A stretch of 31,357 nt of DNA from JAKZRT01 sp047518005 (GTDB lineage Bacteria > Pseudomonadota > Alphaproteobacteria > Rhodobacterales > Rhodobacteraceae): assembly GCA_047518005.1 (NCBI GenBank), contig JAKZRT010000046.1:1-31357 (forward strand). The letters are read 5' to 3'. A program made the position numbers and the translations under genes. A model generated the notes under the pieces. That model was not told where the DNA came from and searched no databases. It worked only from the letters and a program-made list of their open reading frames with translations. Shown one piece after another: positions 6,696-14,912 of this stretch (its first letter is position 1; every line of letters begins with the position of its first letter).

Positions 6696-9026
6696 TTAAA
6701 ATTGCGCCGATATGGTCAGGTCAAAACTTTGCGGCAGGTCGTAGGACTGGCTTTGCAAAACTTCCGAGAAGTTGAACCGCAACGGGCCAATGGGCGTTGT
6801 CCAGAAGATAGAGACCCCGACCGCCGAGCGCAGATGCATGCTGTCATCGACCAGATCCAGGCCGTCGGCGCCACCGGCCCTGCCGTCGGTGTTGTCCAGC
6901 CCCCAGATCGAACCAATATCGTAAAATACGCCGCCCGAAATGCCGTATTCCTCGGGCAGTCCAAGCGGAAACTGCGCCTCGAACTTTAGGGCTGCATAGT
7001 AGTTGCCGCCAAGCGAATCCATATTGGCGGCCACCAGATCACGGGGACCGAACCCGTTCTGCTGGAAACCGCGCATGATGCGGCTGTTGGCGAAATATCG
7101 ATCGGTCACTCGGCTGGCGCCCGAGAACATCATCAGCGCCCCGCCTTCCAGCGTGGCGGTCAGGGTTACATCTTCGTTCAGAATATTCATCTGGCCCATC
7201 AGCAGGGCCGAAGTCTTGATATATTCGCTGTCGCCGCCCAGCCCCGCCAATTCCTGCCCGGCACGCAGAAAAATACCGCGCGTGGGATCGAGCCCGCGGT
7301 TGCGCGTGTTGAAGCTGTAAAAATAACCAACCGCACTTGTCAGGCTGCTGCCTTCTTCACCGCTCAGGATCGCCGACGACCCCGCATCGACGCCAGAAAT
7401 CGTGTCGCGCGATAGCGTATAGCGGGTTTCGAGCCTGGAATAGTCGCCCACAGGAAATGTCAGCGATTCCAGAAGGCGCACGGTTTCTGTGTCAAACGTA
7501 GCGTCTGCATCGTCAGAGGTGCCAACAGAAAGCGACGACCTGAACCGCACGTTGCGACCCAGAAAATAGTGTTCGGAAAAGCTTCCCGAGACATTGTTGG
7601 TGTCCTGAGAAGTAGTCAGAGAAAACGATATCGCCTGACCGCGACCCAGAAAATTCGCCTCGGACAAGCTGATCACGGCGCCGGCTCCGCTTTCGGGCGA
7701 ATAACTTGCGCCGAAACTCAGGGTTCCGGTCGGTTGTTCAGTCACACCAACATCAACAATTACTCGGTTTTCAGCCGTTCCCTGGCGGGGTACGGCATTG
7801 ATCTCGGAAAAGAAACCAAGCGCGCGGAGTCTTTCGGCAGCCGAGGCGATTTCACGCGGATTGAACGGGTCGCCTTCAACCACGCTGAATTCGCGCCGAA
7901 TAACCCGGTCAAGCGTTGTCGCGTTGCCCTCGATGTCGATCCGTTCGACAAATATTCGCGGACCGCGAACCAACGCAAATTCAAGATCCAGCCGGCGTTC
8001 GCGGTCATTTCGTGTGACCCGCAGTTGAACCCGAACAAAACTCAGCGCCAGATCGGTGGCCAGTTGTTCCAGCCGGTTGATGTTGCGGTCCAATAGCGAA
8101 GGCGAATAGACCACGCCGGTTCTTAATTTCACCTCATCTTCGAACAGCGCTGGATCGACTTCCGGAATGTCCGAGGTGACCGAAATATCGCCAATTCGAA
8201 ACTGCTGGCCTTCCCGCAAATTGAAAGCGACCAGAAATGCGTCGCGTTTGCGCGTCAGCGTTGGCGAGACCGACAATACCTGAAAATCAACATAACCGCG
8301 CGACCGGTAGAATTCGGTCAAAAGCTGGCGGTCAAAGGCGATACGGTCGGCCAAAAATGTGTCGGACCGGATCAATTGGCGCAAAAATCCAGCCTGTTTG
8401 GTTTCCAACACCCGGCGAAGCCGCCGGTCCGAATAGACGCGGTTGCCGACAAAACTGATACGCTCGATCTCGACAACGCGGCCCTCGGTCACTTCAAAGA
8501 CCAGATCAACCCGGTTGTCCGACTGCCGGATGATGCGCGGCACTACGGTCGCCGCAAAACGCCCGGCAGCGGCATAGGCGTCAGCGATGGCGGCGGCATC
8601 GGCCTCGGCCTGAGCGGACGAGAACACGCGCCGCGATTCACTGGCGATCAGGGGCAACAACGCCTCGTCCGACAGCCGGTTATTGCCTTCGATGGCGATC
8701 AGATTGATTGTCGGCAATTCGATAAGTCGAATGATCAGCGTCGCCCCTCTGGGCACCAGATCGACGCTTGAAAACAGCCCGCTTTCGCGCAATCGCTGGC
8801 CTACAGCGTTGAGTTCGCCGGCAGTGAGAAGTTGGCCAAGGTCAAGCTGGGCATAACTCAGAACGGTCGCGTTCTCGATGCGTTGATTTCCCTCGATTCT
8901 GACCGAGTCAAACGAGAATTCCTGTGCCGAGACAGGTGCAGGCGAAAGGGCTGCAAAAAGGACCGTAACAACAAGAAAAACCGACACCAGCGCGGCTTTG
9001 GCCGACCTGCCACTTAGATTCGCCAT
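6696..9026 (-). CDS. bamA: Outer-membrane protein assembly factor BamA
   Basis: A 776-residue Omp85 protein, the central insertase for beta-barrel outer-membrane proteins. Layout: signal peptide at residues 1-35 (ending PAPVSAQ), five POTRA domains over about 36-360 (repeated V-x-I-x-G-N motifs such as VRIEGNQRI, IAIEGNNRL, ISFVGNRVY, IDIEGNATT), then the 16-strand barrel with a C-terminal phenylalanine (TISAQF). The start chosen is the ATG at 9026 (MANLSGRS), which gives a proper signal peptide; an in-frame extension to 9071 would overlap the promoter-like site and puts charged residues ahead of the signal. It lies between the small membrane protein gene and ompH. Confidence 0.95.
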   Translation of the reverse strand: MANLSGRSAKAALVSVFLVVTVLFAALSPAPVSAQEFSFDSVRIEGNQRIENATVLSYAQLDLGQLLTAGELNAVGQRLRESGLFSSVDLVPRGATLIIRLIELPTINLIAIEGNNRLSDEALLPLIASESRRVFSSAQAEADAAAIADAYAAAGRFAATVVPRIIRQSDNRVDLVFEVTEGRVVEIERISFVGNRVYSDRRLRRVLETKQAGFLRQLIRSDTFLADRIAFDRQLLTEFYRSRGYVDFQVLSVSPTLTRKRDAFLVAFNLREGQQFRIGDISVTSDIPEVDPALFEDEVKLRTGVVYSPSLLDRNINRLEQLATDLALSFVRVQLRVTRNDRERRLDLEFALVRGPRIFVERIDIEGNATTLDRVIRREFSVVEGDPFNPREIASAAERLRALGFFSEINAVPRQGTAENRVIVDVGVTEQPTGTLSFGASYSPESGAGAVISLSEANFLGRGQAISFSLTTSQDTNNVSGSFSEHYFLGRNVRFRSSLSVGTSDDADATFDTETVRLLESLTFPVGDYSRLETRYTLSRDTISGVDAGSSAILSGEEGSSLTSAVGYFYSFNTRNRGLDPTRGIFLRAGQELAGLGGDSEYIKTSALLMGQMNILNEDVTLTATLEGGALMMFSGASRVTDRYFANSRIMRGFQQNGFGPRDLVAANMDSLGGNYYAALKFEAQFPLGLPEEYGISGGVFYDIGSIWGLDNTDGRAGGADGLDLVDDSMHLRSAVGVSIFWTTPIGPLRFNFSEVLQSQSYDLPQSFDLTISAQF

Positions 9027-9058
9027 AGACGACGCCCTACCCTGCTCGTTGTCCAATG

Positions 9059-9087
9059 TCGTTACCCACAAAGGGTCGCGTTGTCAA
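9059..9087 (-). promoter_or_regulatory. Probable sigma-70 type promoter of bamA
   Basis: On the minus strand, TTGACA (9087-9082) is followed after exactly 17 bases by TAACGA (9064-9059). Transcription would start near 9052 and leave a leader of about 25 bases before the bamA ATG at 9026. The perfect -35 box and optimal spacing make this the best promoter match I found in the window. It would let bamA-ompH-fabZ-lpx be transcribed independently of the upstream pyrH-rseP genes. Whether it is active is not shown by sequence alone. Confidence 0.5.
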
Positions 9088-9145
9088 AAGCCGTCAGGGG
9101 AATATGGGCGTGTTCAGCGTAGACGTTTAGAACGCGGAAAGTGGA

Positions 9146-9301
9146 TCAGATATGGGTCACCGCCGGAAGATACCCGATCATTGAAATCAGCCAGGCGCCA
9201 GCCATCAAGGCAACCGCCAATGCGCCGGCACTGATCATACGATCCCAATTGAGATCGATCAGCAGTGACAATCCGCGGTATCCGCTTTTGATGTTTTGCA
9301 T
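9146..9301 (-). CDS. 51-residue single-span membrane protein between rseP and bamA
   Basis: An open frame of 51 residues starts at ATG 9301 (MQNIKSGYRGLSLL) and ends with TGA at 9148-9146. It has an amphipathic basic start, the segment LIDLNWDRM at residues 14-22, one hydrophobic helix at about 23-43 rich in Ala, and a short C-terminus. A purine-rich AGAGAAAG stretch about nine bases upstream can serve as ribosome binding site. Codon use is G/C-biased at third positions, like the neighbours. It lies alone in the 341-bp gap between rseP and bamA, on the same strand. I believe short proteins with an LNWDR motif before one helix exist in other Rhodobacteraceae, but I could not search. Function unknown. 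Confidence 0.6.
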   Translation of the reverse strand: MQNIKSGYRGLSLLIDLNWDRMISAGALAVALMAGAWLISMIGYLPAVTHI

Positions 9302-9367
9302 AGCCAATGGCTTTCTCTACCGTGCCCTGTGAAATTATTAGGAAAATCGGGCGCGATTGTGGCGAGA

Positions 9368-10705
9368 TCAGGGGCAGAATATGTCGTTCGACAGGGCAAA
9401 GACCATGAATGTCAGGATAATTGCCAGCCCGCCGGTCATCATGAGCTGCAACAAGCGGTCGCTTGGGGCGCGGCGTGTAATCGCCTCGTAGGCGTGAAAA
9501 ACAAGGTGCCCGCCGTCGAGAATGGGAATCGGGAAAAGGTTCAGAAGTCCTACGGCGGTGGACAAAACCGCGATCAGCCAAACGAAATTCGTCGTGCCCT
9601 GACTGGCGGCCTGACCACTGATCTGGGCGATCCCGATCGGACCCTGCAAATTGCAAGTGCTGATAGTGCCGACAACAATATGGTAAATCCCCGACAAGCT
9701 GTTGGTGATAACGGCCGTCATCTGTCGAAATCCATAGTCCAGGGCCGTGATCGGCCCGACCGCCTCGGTCTGGGGGATGAAAAATAACCCTCCGGTGACG
9801 CCAATCAGCCATCGGGTCTCGAACCCGCCGTCAGCTGTCGGAAGATCAGTGCGTTTGGGTGTCAGTGTTGCCTCAAACACTTCGCCTTCGCGCCAGACCG
9901 TGAGTTTCAGGGGGCGACCATCCGAGGCGCCCACCGTTTCGCGCAGCTCGCGGAATGCGCTAATCTGTGCGTCGTCGATTGCGAGGACAACATCGCCCAC
10001 TTGCAGATTTGCGGCCATCGCTGCCGATAGCGGTTGAAGCGCGTCGACAATCGGGGGGAATCCGAAGGGGCCTGTGACATCCAGTTCGCGACCCGAGCGG
10101 TCAACCGTATACGTTAGCAGCCCTGGGACTTCGATTGCTTCGAAAACCGAATAAAGCGTTGAATAATCGCCGGTTACGGTGCCTTCTACAGCCAGAATCC
10201 GGTCACCCGGTTGCGGGCCGCCGCGCATCTCGTCCGGCATGGATTGCAGCGAACCGATGGTCGGAACCTCAACCGCCTGACCCTGGACAAGCGCGATTCC
10301 AGCAAAGATCACCACAGTCAGGATAAAATTGAAGACCGGCCCTGCCGCCACCGTTGCCGAGCGTTTCCACAGCCGCGCACCGTGCATGGTGCGCTCGACC
10401 CCGGACGGATCCATCCGGTTCATCAGTTTGCTGTCGCGCCCCGAGGCGGCGTCGGCATCGCCCAGAAATTTAACGTAGCCGCCGAAGGGGATCGCGGCCA
10501 GTTGCCATTGCGTGCCGCGTCGATCGGTCCAGCCGAAAAGGCGCGGTCCGAAGCCCAGGGAAAAAACCTCGGCGTGGATGCCGCACCAGCGCCCGACGAT
10601 GTAATGGCCGTATTCGTGCACCGCCACGATGACCGAAAGCGCCACGACGAAGGCTGCGATGGTGAAAACGAACCCTCCGAGGGGCAGAGACTGAAGAAAT
10701 TCCAA
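9368..10705 (-). CDS. rseP: RIP site-2 metalloprotease RseP
   Basis: Inner-membrane zinc protease of 445 residues, which cleaves anti-sigma factors and signal-peptide remnants inside the membrane. The catalytic HEYGH is at residues 30-34 in the first membrane helix; the second metal-ligand region NLFPIPILDGGH is near residues 390-400; PDZ-like sequence lies between (for example VGDVVLAIDD). The start chosen is TTG at 10705, four bases after the dxr stop, with AGGTAACGG just upstream; this puts the first helix at the N-terminus as in relatives. The alternative ATG at 10756 would overlap dxr by 47 bases and add a charged 17-residue leader. Gene order dxr-rseP-bamA is standard. Confidence 0.92.
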   Translation of the reverse strand: MEFLQSLPLGGFVFTIAAFVVALSVIVAVHEYGHYIVGRWCGIHAEVFSLGFGPRLFGWTDRRGTQWQLAAIPFGGYVKFLGDADAASGRDSKLMNRMDPSGVERTMHGARLWKRSATVAAGPVFNFILTVVIFAGIALVQGQAVEVPTIGSLQSMPDEMRGGPQPGDRILAVEGTVTGDYSTLYSVFEAIEVPGLLTYTVDRSGRELDVTGPFGFPPIVDALQPLSAAMAANLQVGDVVLAIDDAQISAFRELRETVGASDGRPLKLTVWREGEVFEATLTPKRTDLPTADGGFETRWLIGVTGGLFFIPQTEAVGPITALDYGFRQMTAVITNSLSGIYHIVVGTISTCNLQGPIGIAQISGQAASQGTTNFVWLIAVLSTAVGLLNLFPIPILDGGHLVFHAYEAITRRAPSDRLLQLMMTGGLAIILTFMVFALSNDIFCP

Positions 10706-10709
10706 ACCG

Positions 10710-11891
10710 TTACCTGTTATTGCGGCGCTTCGCGATGATTTGCCTGGCGGCATCACGCGCCAGAGTGTCGGTTAATTGGATGGACTCAAAGCCAATATCG
10801 GGCGATTTCGCGCCCCCGCCCCCTATGTGACGCTCTAGAACCGTTTCGACAACCCCGACCATATCGGTAAATCGGATTTCCCCGGCGATGAAGGCGTCCA
10901 GCGCGGTTTCTTTGGCGGCGGTAAATGCCGCCCCGGCAAGCCCGCCCGCGTCGATCACCCCGTATGCCAGACGAAGTGCAGGATAGCGGGCCGGGTCGGG
11001 TGCGCTGAAATTAAGCTGACCAACCTTGGACAGATCAAGCCGGTCGACCGGCAACGTCACGCGATCAGGCCAGTTGAGCGCAAAGCCAATTGCGTGGCGC
11101 ATATCCGGTGGACCTAAGTGCGCGATCACGCCGCCATCGGCAAATCGGACCAGCGCATGAACCAGGCTTTCGGGGTGGATGAGGACGTCGATCTGCTCGG
11201 GTGAGAATCCGAAAAACGCATGAGTTTCAATGATCTCCATGGACTTGTTAAACATCGACGCGCTGTCGATTGTAATCCGCTGGCCCATGGACCAGTTGGG
11301 GTGATTTGCGGCCTCGGCCGGGGTAGCGGTTGCCAGCCGGTCAAGCGGCCAGTCGCGAAACGCGCCGCCCGAAGCGGTGAGCGTCACGGTGTCGACCGTC
11401 TCGGTATCCTCACCCCGAAGCGCTTGGAATATCCCCGAATGCTCGCTGTCGACCGGCAGGATCGTCGCACCATGTTTTCGGGCCTCGGCCAACAGCAACG
11501 GCCCGGCGGCGACCAGACTTTCCTTGTTGGCCAGTGCCAGGATTTTCCCCTGGCGAAGGGCGGCCAGTCCGGGCGCCAGACCCGCCGCGCCGATGATGGC
11601 CGACATCACCCAGTCGGCTGGGCGTTCGGCGGCCTCGATCAGGGCATCCACGCCCGCCGCCGCCTCGATTCCAGTACCTGAAAGATGGTCCTTAAGTGCC
11701 TGATATTCATCTGGATATGCGGTTACAGCCAGGCCTGCGCAATGGGCGCGCGCATCATGCGCCAGTTGCGCGACATTGTGCCCGCCGGTCACGGCCTCAA
11801 GCGCATAGCTACCTTCGGGCGCGGCCCGCAAAAGCGACAGTGTGCTCTGCCCGATCGAGCCTGTGGCACCAAATATCGAGACCCGCCGCAT
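10710..11891 (-). CDS. dxr: 1-deoxy-D-xylulose-5-phosphate reductoisomerase
   Basis: A 393-residue MEP-pathway enzyme converting DXP to 2-C-methyl-D-erythritol 4-phosphate with NADPH and a divalent metal; the product feeds isoprenoid, ubiquinone and undecaprenyl synthesis. The NADPH-binding GATGSIGQSTL is at residues 8-18; the metal-binding VDSEHSGIFQ lies at about 145-155, followed by ASGGAFRDW, NKSMEIIE and HPESLVHALV, all in the expected order. The start is the ATG at 11891 (MRRVSIFG); the frame continues upstream but overlaps cdsA. It is five bases after the cdsA stop, within the minus-strand cluster. Confidence 0.97.
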   Translation of the reverse strand: MRRVSIFGATGSIGQSTLSLLRAAPEGSYALEAVTGGHNVAQLAHDARAHCAGLAVTAYPDEYQALKDHLSGTGIEAAAGVDALIEAAERPADWVMSAIIGAAGLAPGLAALRQGKILALANKESLVAAGPLLLAEARKHGATILPVDSEHSGIFQALRGEDTETVDTVTLTASGGAFRDWPLDRLATATPAEAANHPNWSMGQRITIDSASMFNKSMEIIETHAFFGFSPEQIDVLIHPESLVHALVRFADGGVIAHLGPPDMRHAIGFALNWPDRVTLPVDRLDLSKVGQLNFSAPDPARYPALRLAYGVIDAGGLAGAAFTAAKETALDAFIAGEIRFTDMVGVVETVLERHIGGGGAKSPDIGFESIQLTDTLARDAARQIIAKRRNNR

Positions 11892-11896
11892 CACGC

Positions 11897-12664
11897 CTAA
11901 CCTGCCGGAGAAAGCCCGAAAACGAGCGCGATTATCATCAACGCCAGGGCTGCACCGAGCATCCCGTCGAACCGGTCCCAGACGCCGCCGTGGCCGGGGA
12001 TCAGGGCCGAACTGTCTTTGATATCCACCCGCCGTTTCACCCAACTTTCGAATATGTCGCCCATTTGCGAGGCCAACGACAGGGCGATGGATGCCGCCAC
12101 AAGCGCCGGACCGGCGATGACTAGCCCGACGGCTCCGGCGCCGACCCAACCCGCCCCGGTGCCAGACCAGGTTTTTTTCGGGCTGATGGCCGGCCAGAAT
12201 TTTGGCCCACCCAACGCGCGCCCGGCGAAATATCCGGCAATATCCGTGACCACTACAACTGTGATCAGCCAGATGATTGTTTCCAGACCGAATCGATCGA
12301 ATGCCCAGAAAAACGCAAATGCGCCGCCAAGGGAAATGACATGAGCGGCGGCCAGCAAGCTTTTGTTACTAGACGTCATTCCTACGTTTACAACCACCGG
12401 AGCAAGCAACAGCGGCACTGCATATTGCCCGGGCAGTAGAATTGCCAGACCAAGCCCAAGACTGGCGATAATCGCCGCGGCCATAGGTGCGCGGGCACCG
12501 GTCATCCGCGCCGCCTCCCAGACGACCAGCGCGCCCAGCCCGACGATAAGCGCAAAGAAAAACCAGCCGCCCAGCCAGATCGCGCCGCCGCACAGAACCA
12601 AGAGGACGAGCGCCGAGATGATGCGAACCCCCAGGTCGTGCCACTGCCCGGGGGTGTCGGTCAT
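11897..12664 (-). CDS. cdsA: Phosphatidate cytidylyltransferase
   Basis: An integral membrane enzyme of 255 residues making CDP-diacylglycerol from phosphatidate and CTP, the branch point of phospholipid synthesis. The protein is mostly hydrophobic helices. Near the C-terminus it has the CdsA signature: S-W-V-K-R-R...KDSSALIPGHGG followed by DRFDG, at about residues 212-240, including the metal-binding Asp residues. The start chosen is the ATG at 12664 (MTDTPGQWHDLG), overlapping the uppS stop by four bases (ATGA). The longer frame to 12790 is antisense-like reading inside uppS. UppS and CdsA both use the membrane lipid supply. Confidence 0.95.
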   Translation of the reverse strand: MTDTPGQWHDLGVRIISALVLLVLCGGAIWLGGWFFFALIVGLGALVVWEAARMTGARAPMAAAIIASLGLGLAILLPGQYAVPLLLAPVVVNVGMTSSNKSLLAAAHVISLGGAFAFFWAFDRFGLETIIWLITVVVVTDIAGYFAGRALGGPKFWPAISPKKTWSGTGAGWVGAGAVGLVIAGPALVAASIALSLASQMGDIFESWVKRRVDIKDSSALIPGHGGVWDRFDGMLGAALALMIIALVFGLSPAG

Positions 12665-13389
12665 CCGGCCACGGCGCCGTACCGCCGCGCGCGCGCGGTA
12701 AATTTCGACAATATCCGTTGGAATTCCTCGGCGGTGAAATCTGGCCAGAGCGTATCGACGAATTCGTATTCGGCATAGGCCGATTGCCACAGCAGAAAGT
12801 TCGATATCCGCGCCTCGCCCGAGGTGCGGATCACCAGATCGGGATCGGGCAGCACATGGGTGTCCAAGTATCGCGCCAGCGTTTCGTCGTTCACGCTTTC
12901 GGGGTCCAACACCCCGGCGGCAACGTCCTGCGCAAGCCGCTTGGTTGCGCGCGCAACTTCGTCGCGGCCACCATAGTTGATGGCGATGGTCAGATTGACG
13001 GTCGAATTACCGGCGGTGATCTCTTCCATCTCGGTCATCATCCTGACTAGCAACGGCTCAAGCCGCAGTCGATCACCGATGAACCTGACGCAGACGCCGT
13101 TTTTGACCAGATCCGCCGCCTCGCGCCGGATATAGCGTTTGAAAAGCGTCATCAGGCCCGAAACCTCGGTCTGGGTGCGTTTCCAGTTCTCGGTCGAAAA
13201 GGCGAATATCGTCAGATATTCAACCCCCGCCTCTGGGCAAGCCATGACGATGTCGCGCACCCGCCTTGCGCCGGCCTGATGGCCGAAAAGCCGCGGCTTG
13301 CCACGTTGCTGTGCCCATCGCCCGTTGCCGTCCATGATGACGGCGACATGGTTCGGAGATGTGTCGTATTTTGTTTCAGATTTGCTCAA
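12661..13389 (-). CDS. uppS: Isoprenyl (undecaprenyl) diphosphate synthase
   Basis: A cis-prenyltransferase of 242 residues extending farnesyl-PP with isopentenyl-PP to undecaprenyl-PP, the carrier for peptidoglycan and O-antigen. The motif MDGNGRWAQQRG at residues 19-30 includes the catalytic Asp20; FAFSTENWKR (about 62-71) and the C-terminal DLVIRTSGEARISNFLLWQ with the following E-F segment are also diagnostic. The start is TTG at 13389 rather than ATG; GAGGGC lies five bases upstream, and no ATG exists before the catalytic motif at a sensible place. It is separated from frr by about 20 bases and overlaps cdsA. Confidence 0.96.
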   Translation of the reverse strand: MSKSETKYDTSPNHVAVIMDGNGRWAQQRGKPRLFGHQAGARRVRDIVMACPEAGVEYLTIFAFSTENWKRTQTEVSGLMTLFKRYIRREAADLVKNGVCVRFIGDRLRLEPLLVRMMTEMEEITAGNSTVNLTIAINYGGRDEVARATKRLAQDVAAGVLDPESVNDETLARYLDTHVLPDPDLVIRTSGEARISNFLLWQSAYAEYEFVDTLWPDFTAEEFQRILSKFTARARRYGAVAG

Positions 13390-13409
13390 TTTGCCCTCGG
13401 TGCGGTCAT

Positions 13410-13973
13410 TTAGACCTGCATTATCTCGCCTTGCTTAACTTCCAGTGCATCGTCAACTGATTTGATGGAAGTATCGGTCATTTCTTGCACGACTTGCTCC
13501 CAGAATTTCTGATCATCCTCGGACATTCCGTCGGCTTTGGCCTTTTTGATCTGATCCATACCGTCACGGCGAATGTTGCGCACCGCCACGCGGGCGTTTT
13601 CGGCATAATGCCCGCCGACCTTGGTCAATTCGCGCCGCCGCTCTTCGTTCAATTCGGGGATCGGCAGCATGATGATTGTACCGTTCAGCTGCGGGTTGAT
13701 CCCCAGACCCGATTCCATGATCGCTTTTTCGACTTTGTTGACCAAACCCTTGTCCCAAACATTTATCGTGACCATACGCGGTTCGGGCACGTTCACGGTC
13801 CCGACCTGATTGATCGGCGTCACGGCACCATAAGCGTCCACCGATATCGAATCCAGCATTGCCGCCGACGCCCGTCCGGTTCTGAGCGCTGCAAAATCGG
13901 TCCGCAACGCCGATACTGCGCCGTCCATCCGGCGTTCGAGATCATCGGTATCAAGGATGAATTCGTCTGACAT
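13410..13973 (-). CDS. frr: Ribosome recycling factor
   Basis: A protein of 187 residues, standard for RRF (about 185), which with EF-G splits the post-termination ribosome. The sequence has the typical helical N-terminus (ALRTDFAALRTGRAS at about 23-37), the NQVGTVNVPEPRMV strand region, and the C-terminal helix with RRELTKVGGHYAENARVAVRNIRRD. It lies between pyrH (106-bp gap) and uppS, as in most bacteria. Codon use and length give no sign of anything unusual. Confidence 0.97.
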   Translation of the reverse strand: MSDEFILDTDDLERRMDGAVSALRTDFAALRTGRASAAMLDSISVDAYGAVTPINQVGTVNVPEPRMVTINVWDKGLVNKVEKAIMESGLGINPQLNGTIIMLPIPELNEERRRELTKVGGHYAENARVAVRNIRRDGMDQIKKAKADGMSEDDQKFWEQVVQEMTDTSIKSVDDALEVKQGEIMQV

Positions 13974-14079
13974 AATTCTGGTCCAGCAGTAGGTTTACGG
14001 GGCCGTCGATCCGGGCTGTCGCCGCCTTATACCGCTGAAAGGTCAGCTTTGTATAGATCCCGGCGCGCAGGGCCCGCGC

Positions 14080-14829
14080 TTAGGCACCGACAATCGTAAA
14101 GGTGCCCTGCCCGGCCAGAATGCCCTTGAACCCGCCAGGCTCATCGAGTGAGAAAACCACAATCGGCAGGTCGTTGTCGCGGGCCAGCGCGATGGCGCTG
14201 GCATCCATAACCTTCAGATGTTTGGTCAGCACTTCGTCGTAGCTGATCGTGTCATACCGTGTGGCATCCGGGTTGGTGACCGGGTCTTGGTCATAGACGC
14301 CGTCGACCTTGGTGCCCTTGAAAATCGCCTGACAGGACATTTCGGTGGCCCTGAGGGTCGCGGCCGTATCGGTGGTGAAGTAAGGGTTGCCGGTGCCCGC
14401 CGCGAAAACGCAGACGCGCCCTTTTTCCAGGTGCCGCACGGCGCGCCGGCGGATGTAGGGCTCGCACACTTGGTCCATCGGAATGGCGCTGATCACGCGG
14501 GTGTGGACGCCGATGGATTCCAGCGCCGACTGGAGCGCCAGCGCGTTCATGACCGTGGCCAGCATCCCCATATAATCGGCGGTGGTCCGTTCCATCCCCT
14601 GATCGGAAAGTTGCAGGCCGCGAAAGATGTTGCCGCCGCCGATGACCATACAGATCTCGACGCCCATTTCGTGAACCGATTTTACTTCTTTTGCGATGCG
14701 GTCCACGGTTGGCGGGTGCAGTCCATATCCCTGATCGCCCATCAGGGCCTCGCCCGAAATTTTCAGCAGGACCCGGCGGTACCTCGTCGGGGGGGGCGAT
14801 GGAATTTGGTCAGCATTTGCCTGTTCCAT
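14080..14829 (-). CDS. pyrH: UMP kinase
   Basis: A hexameric UMP kinase of 249 residues, phosphorylating UMP to UDP with ATP; amino-acid-kinase fold. Visible landmarks are LLKISGEALMG (about 21-31), the GGGNIFRG loop, the DYMGMLATVMNALALQSALE helix, AAGTGNPYFTTDTAA and KVDGVYDQDP with the following DEVL segment. A proline-rich N-terminal extension of about 15 residues precedes the fold. It heads the minus-strand cluster; upstream is miaA, in divergent orientation, so rpsB-tsf are not adjacent as in many other bacteria. The 83-bp gap contains an ATTTTGC/GCAAAAT dyad. Confidence 0.97.
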   Translation of the reverse strand: MEQANADQIPSPPPTRYRRVLLKISGEALMGDQGYGLHPPTVDRIAKEVKSVHEMGVEICMVIGGGNIFRGLQLSDQGMERTTADYMGMLATVMNALALQSALESIGVHTRVISAIPMDQVCEPYIRRRAVRHLEKGRVCVFAAGTGNPYFTTDTAATLRATEMSCQAIFKGTKVDGVYDQDPVTNPDATRYDTISYDEVLTKHLKVMDASAIALARDNDLPIVVFSLDEPGGFKGILAGQGTFTIVGA

Positions 14830-14849
14830 GGACGCACCCTTACATCATG

Positions 14850-14871
14850 ATTTTGCCTTGGCGCGCAAAAT
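14850..14871. promoter_or_regulatory. Inverted repeat in the pyrH-miaA divergent region
   Basis: ATTTTGC (14850-14856) and GCAAAAT (14865-14871) form a perfect 7-bp dyad with an 8-base spacer. It lies 21 bases upstream of the pyrH start and about 40 bases upstream of miaA, where an operator or a weak RNA hairpin would make sense. The dyad is seen directly; any regulator is unknown. Confidence 0.3.
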
Positions 14872-14912
14872 GTCGGAAAAGCGCGCAGGATACAACGGCG
14901 AAACCGGGTGCA

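Noticed and set aside
13974..14079. Promoter or terminator between pyrH and frr
   Set aside because: Only a 4-bp CTGA/TCAG hairpin and a TATAAG without a well-spaced -35 box are visible; not enough to support a feature.
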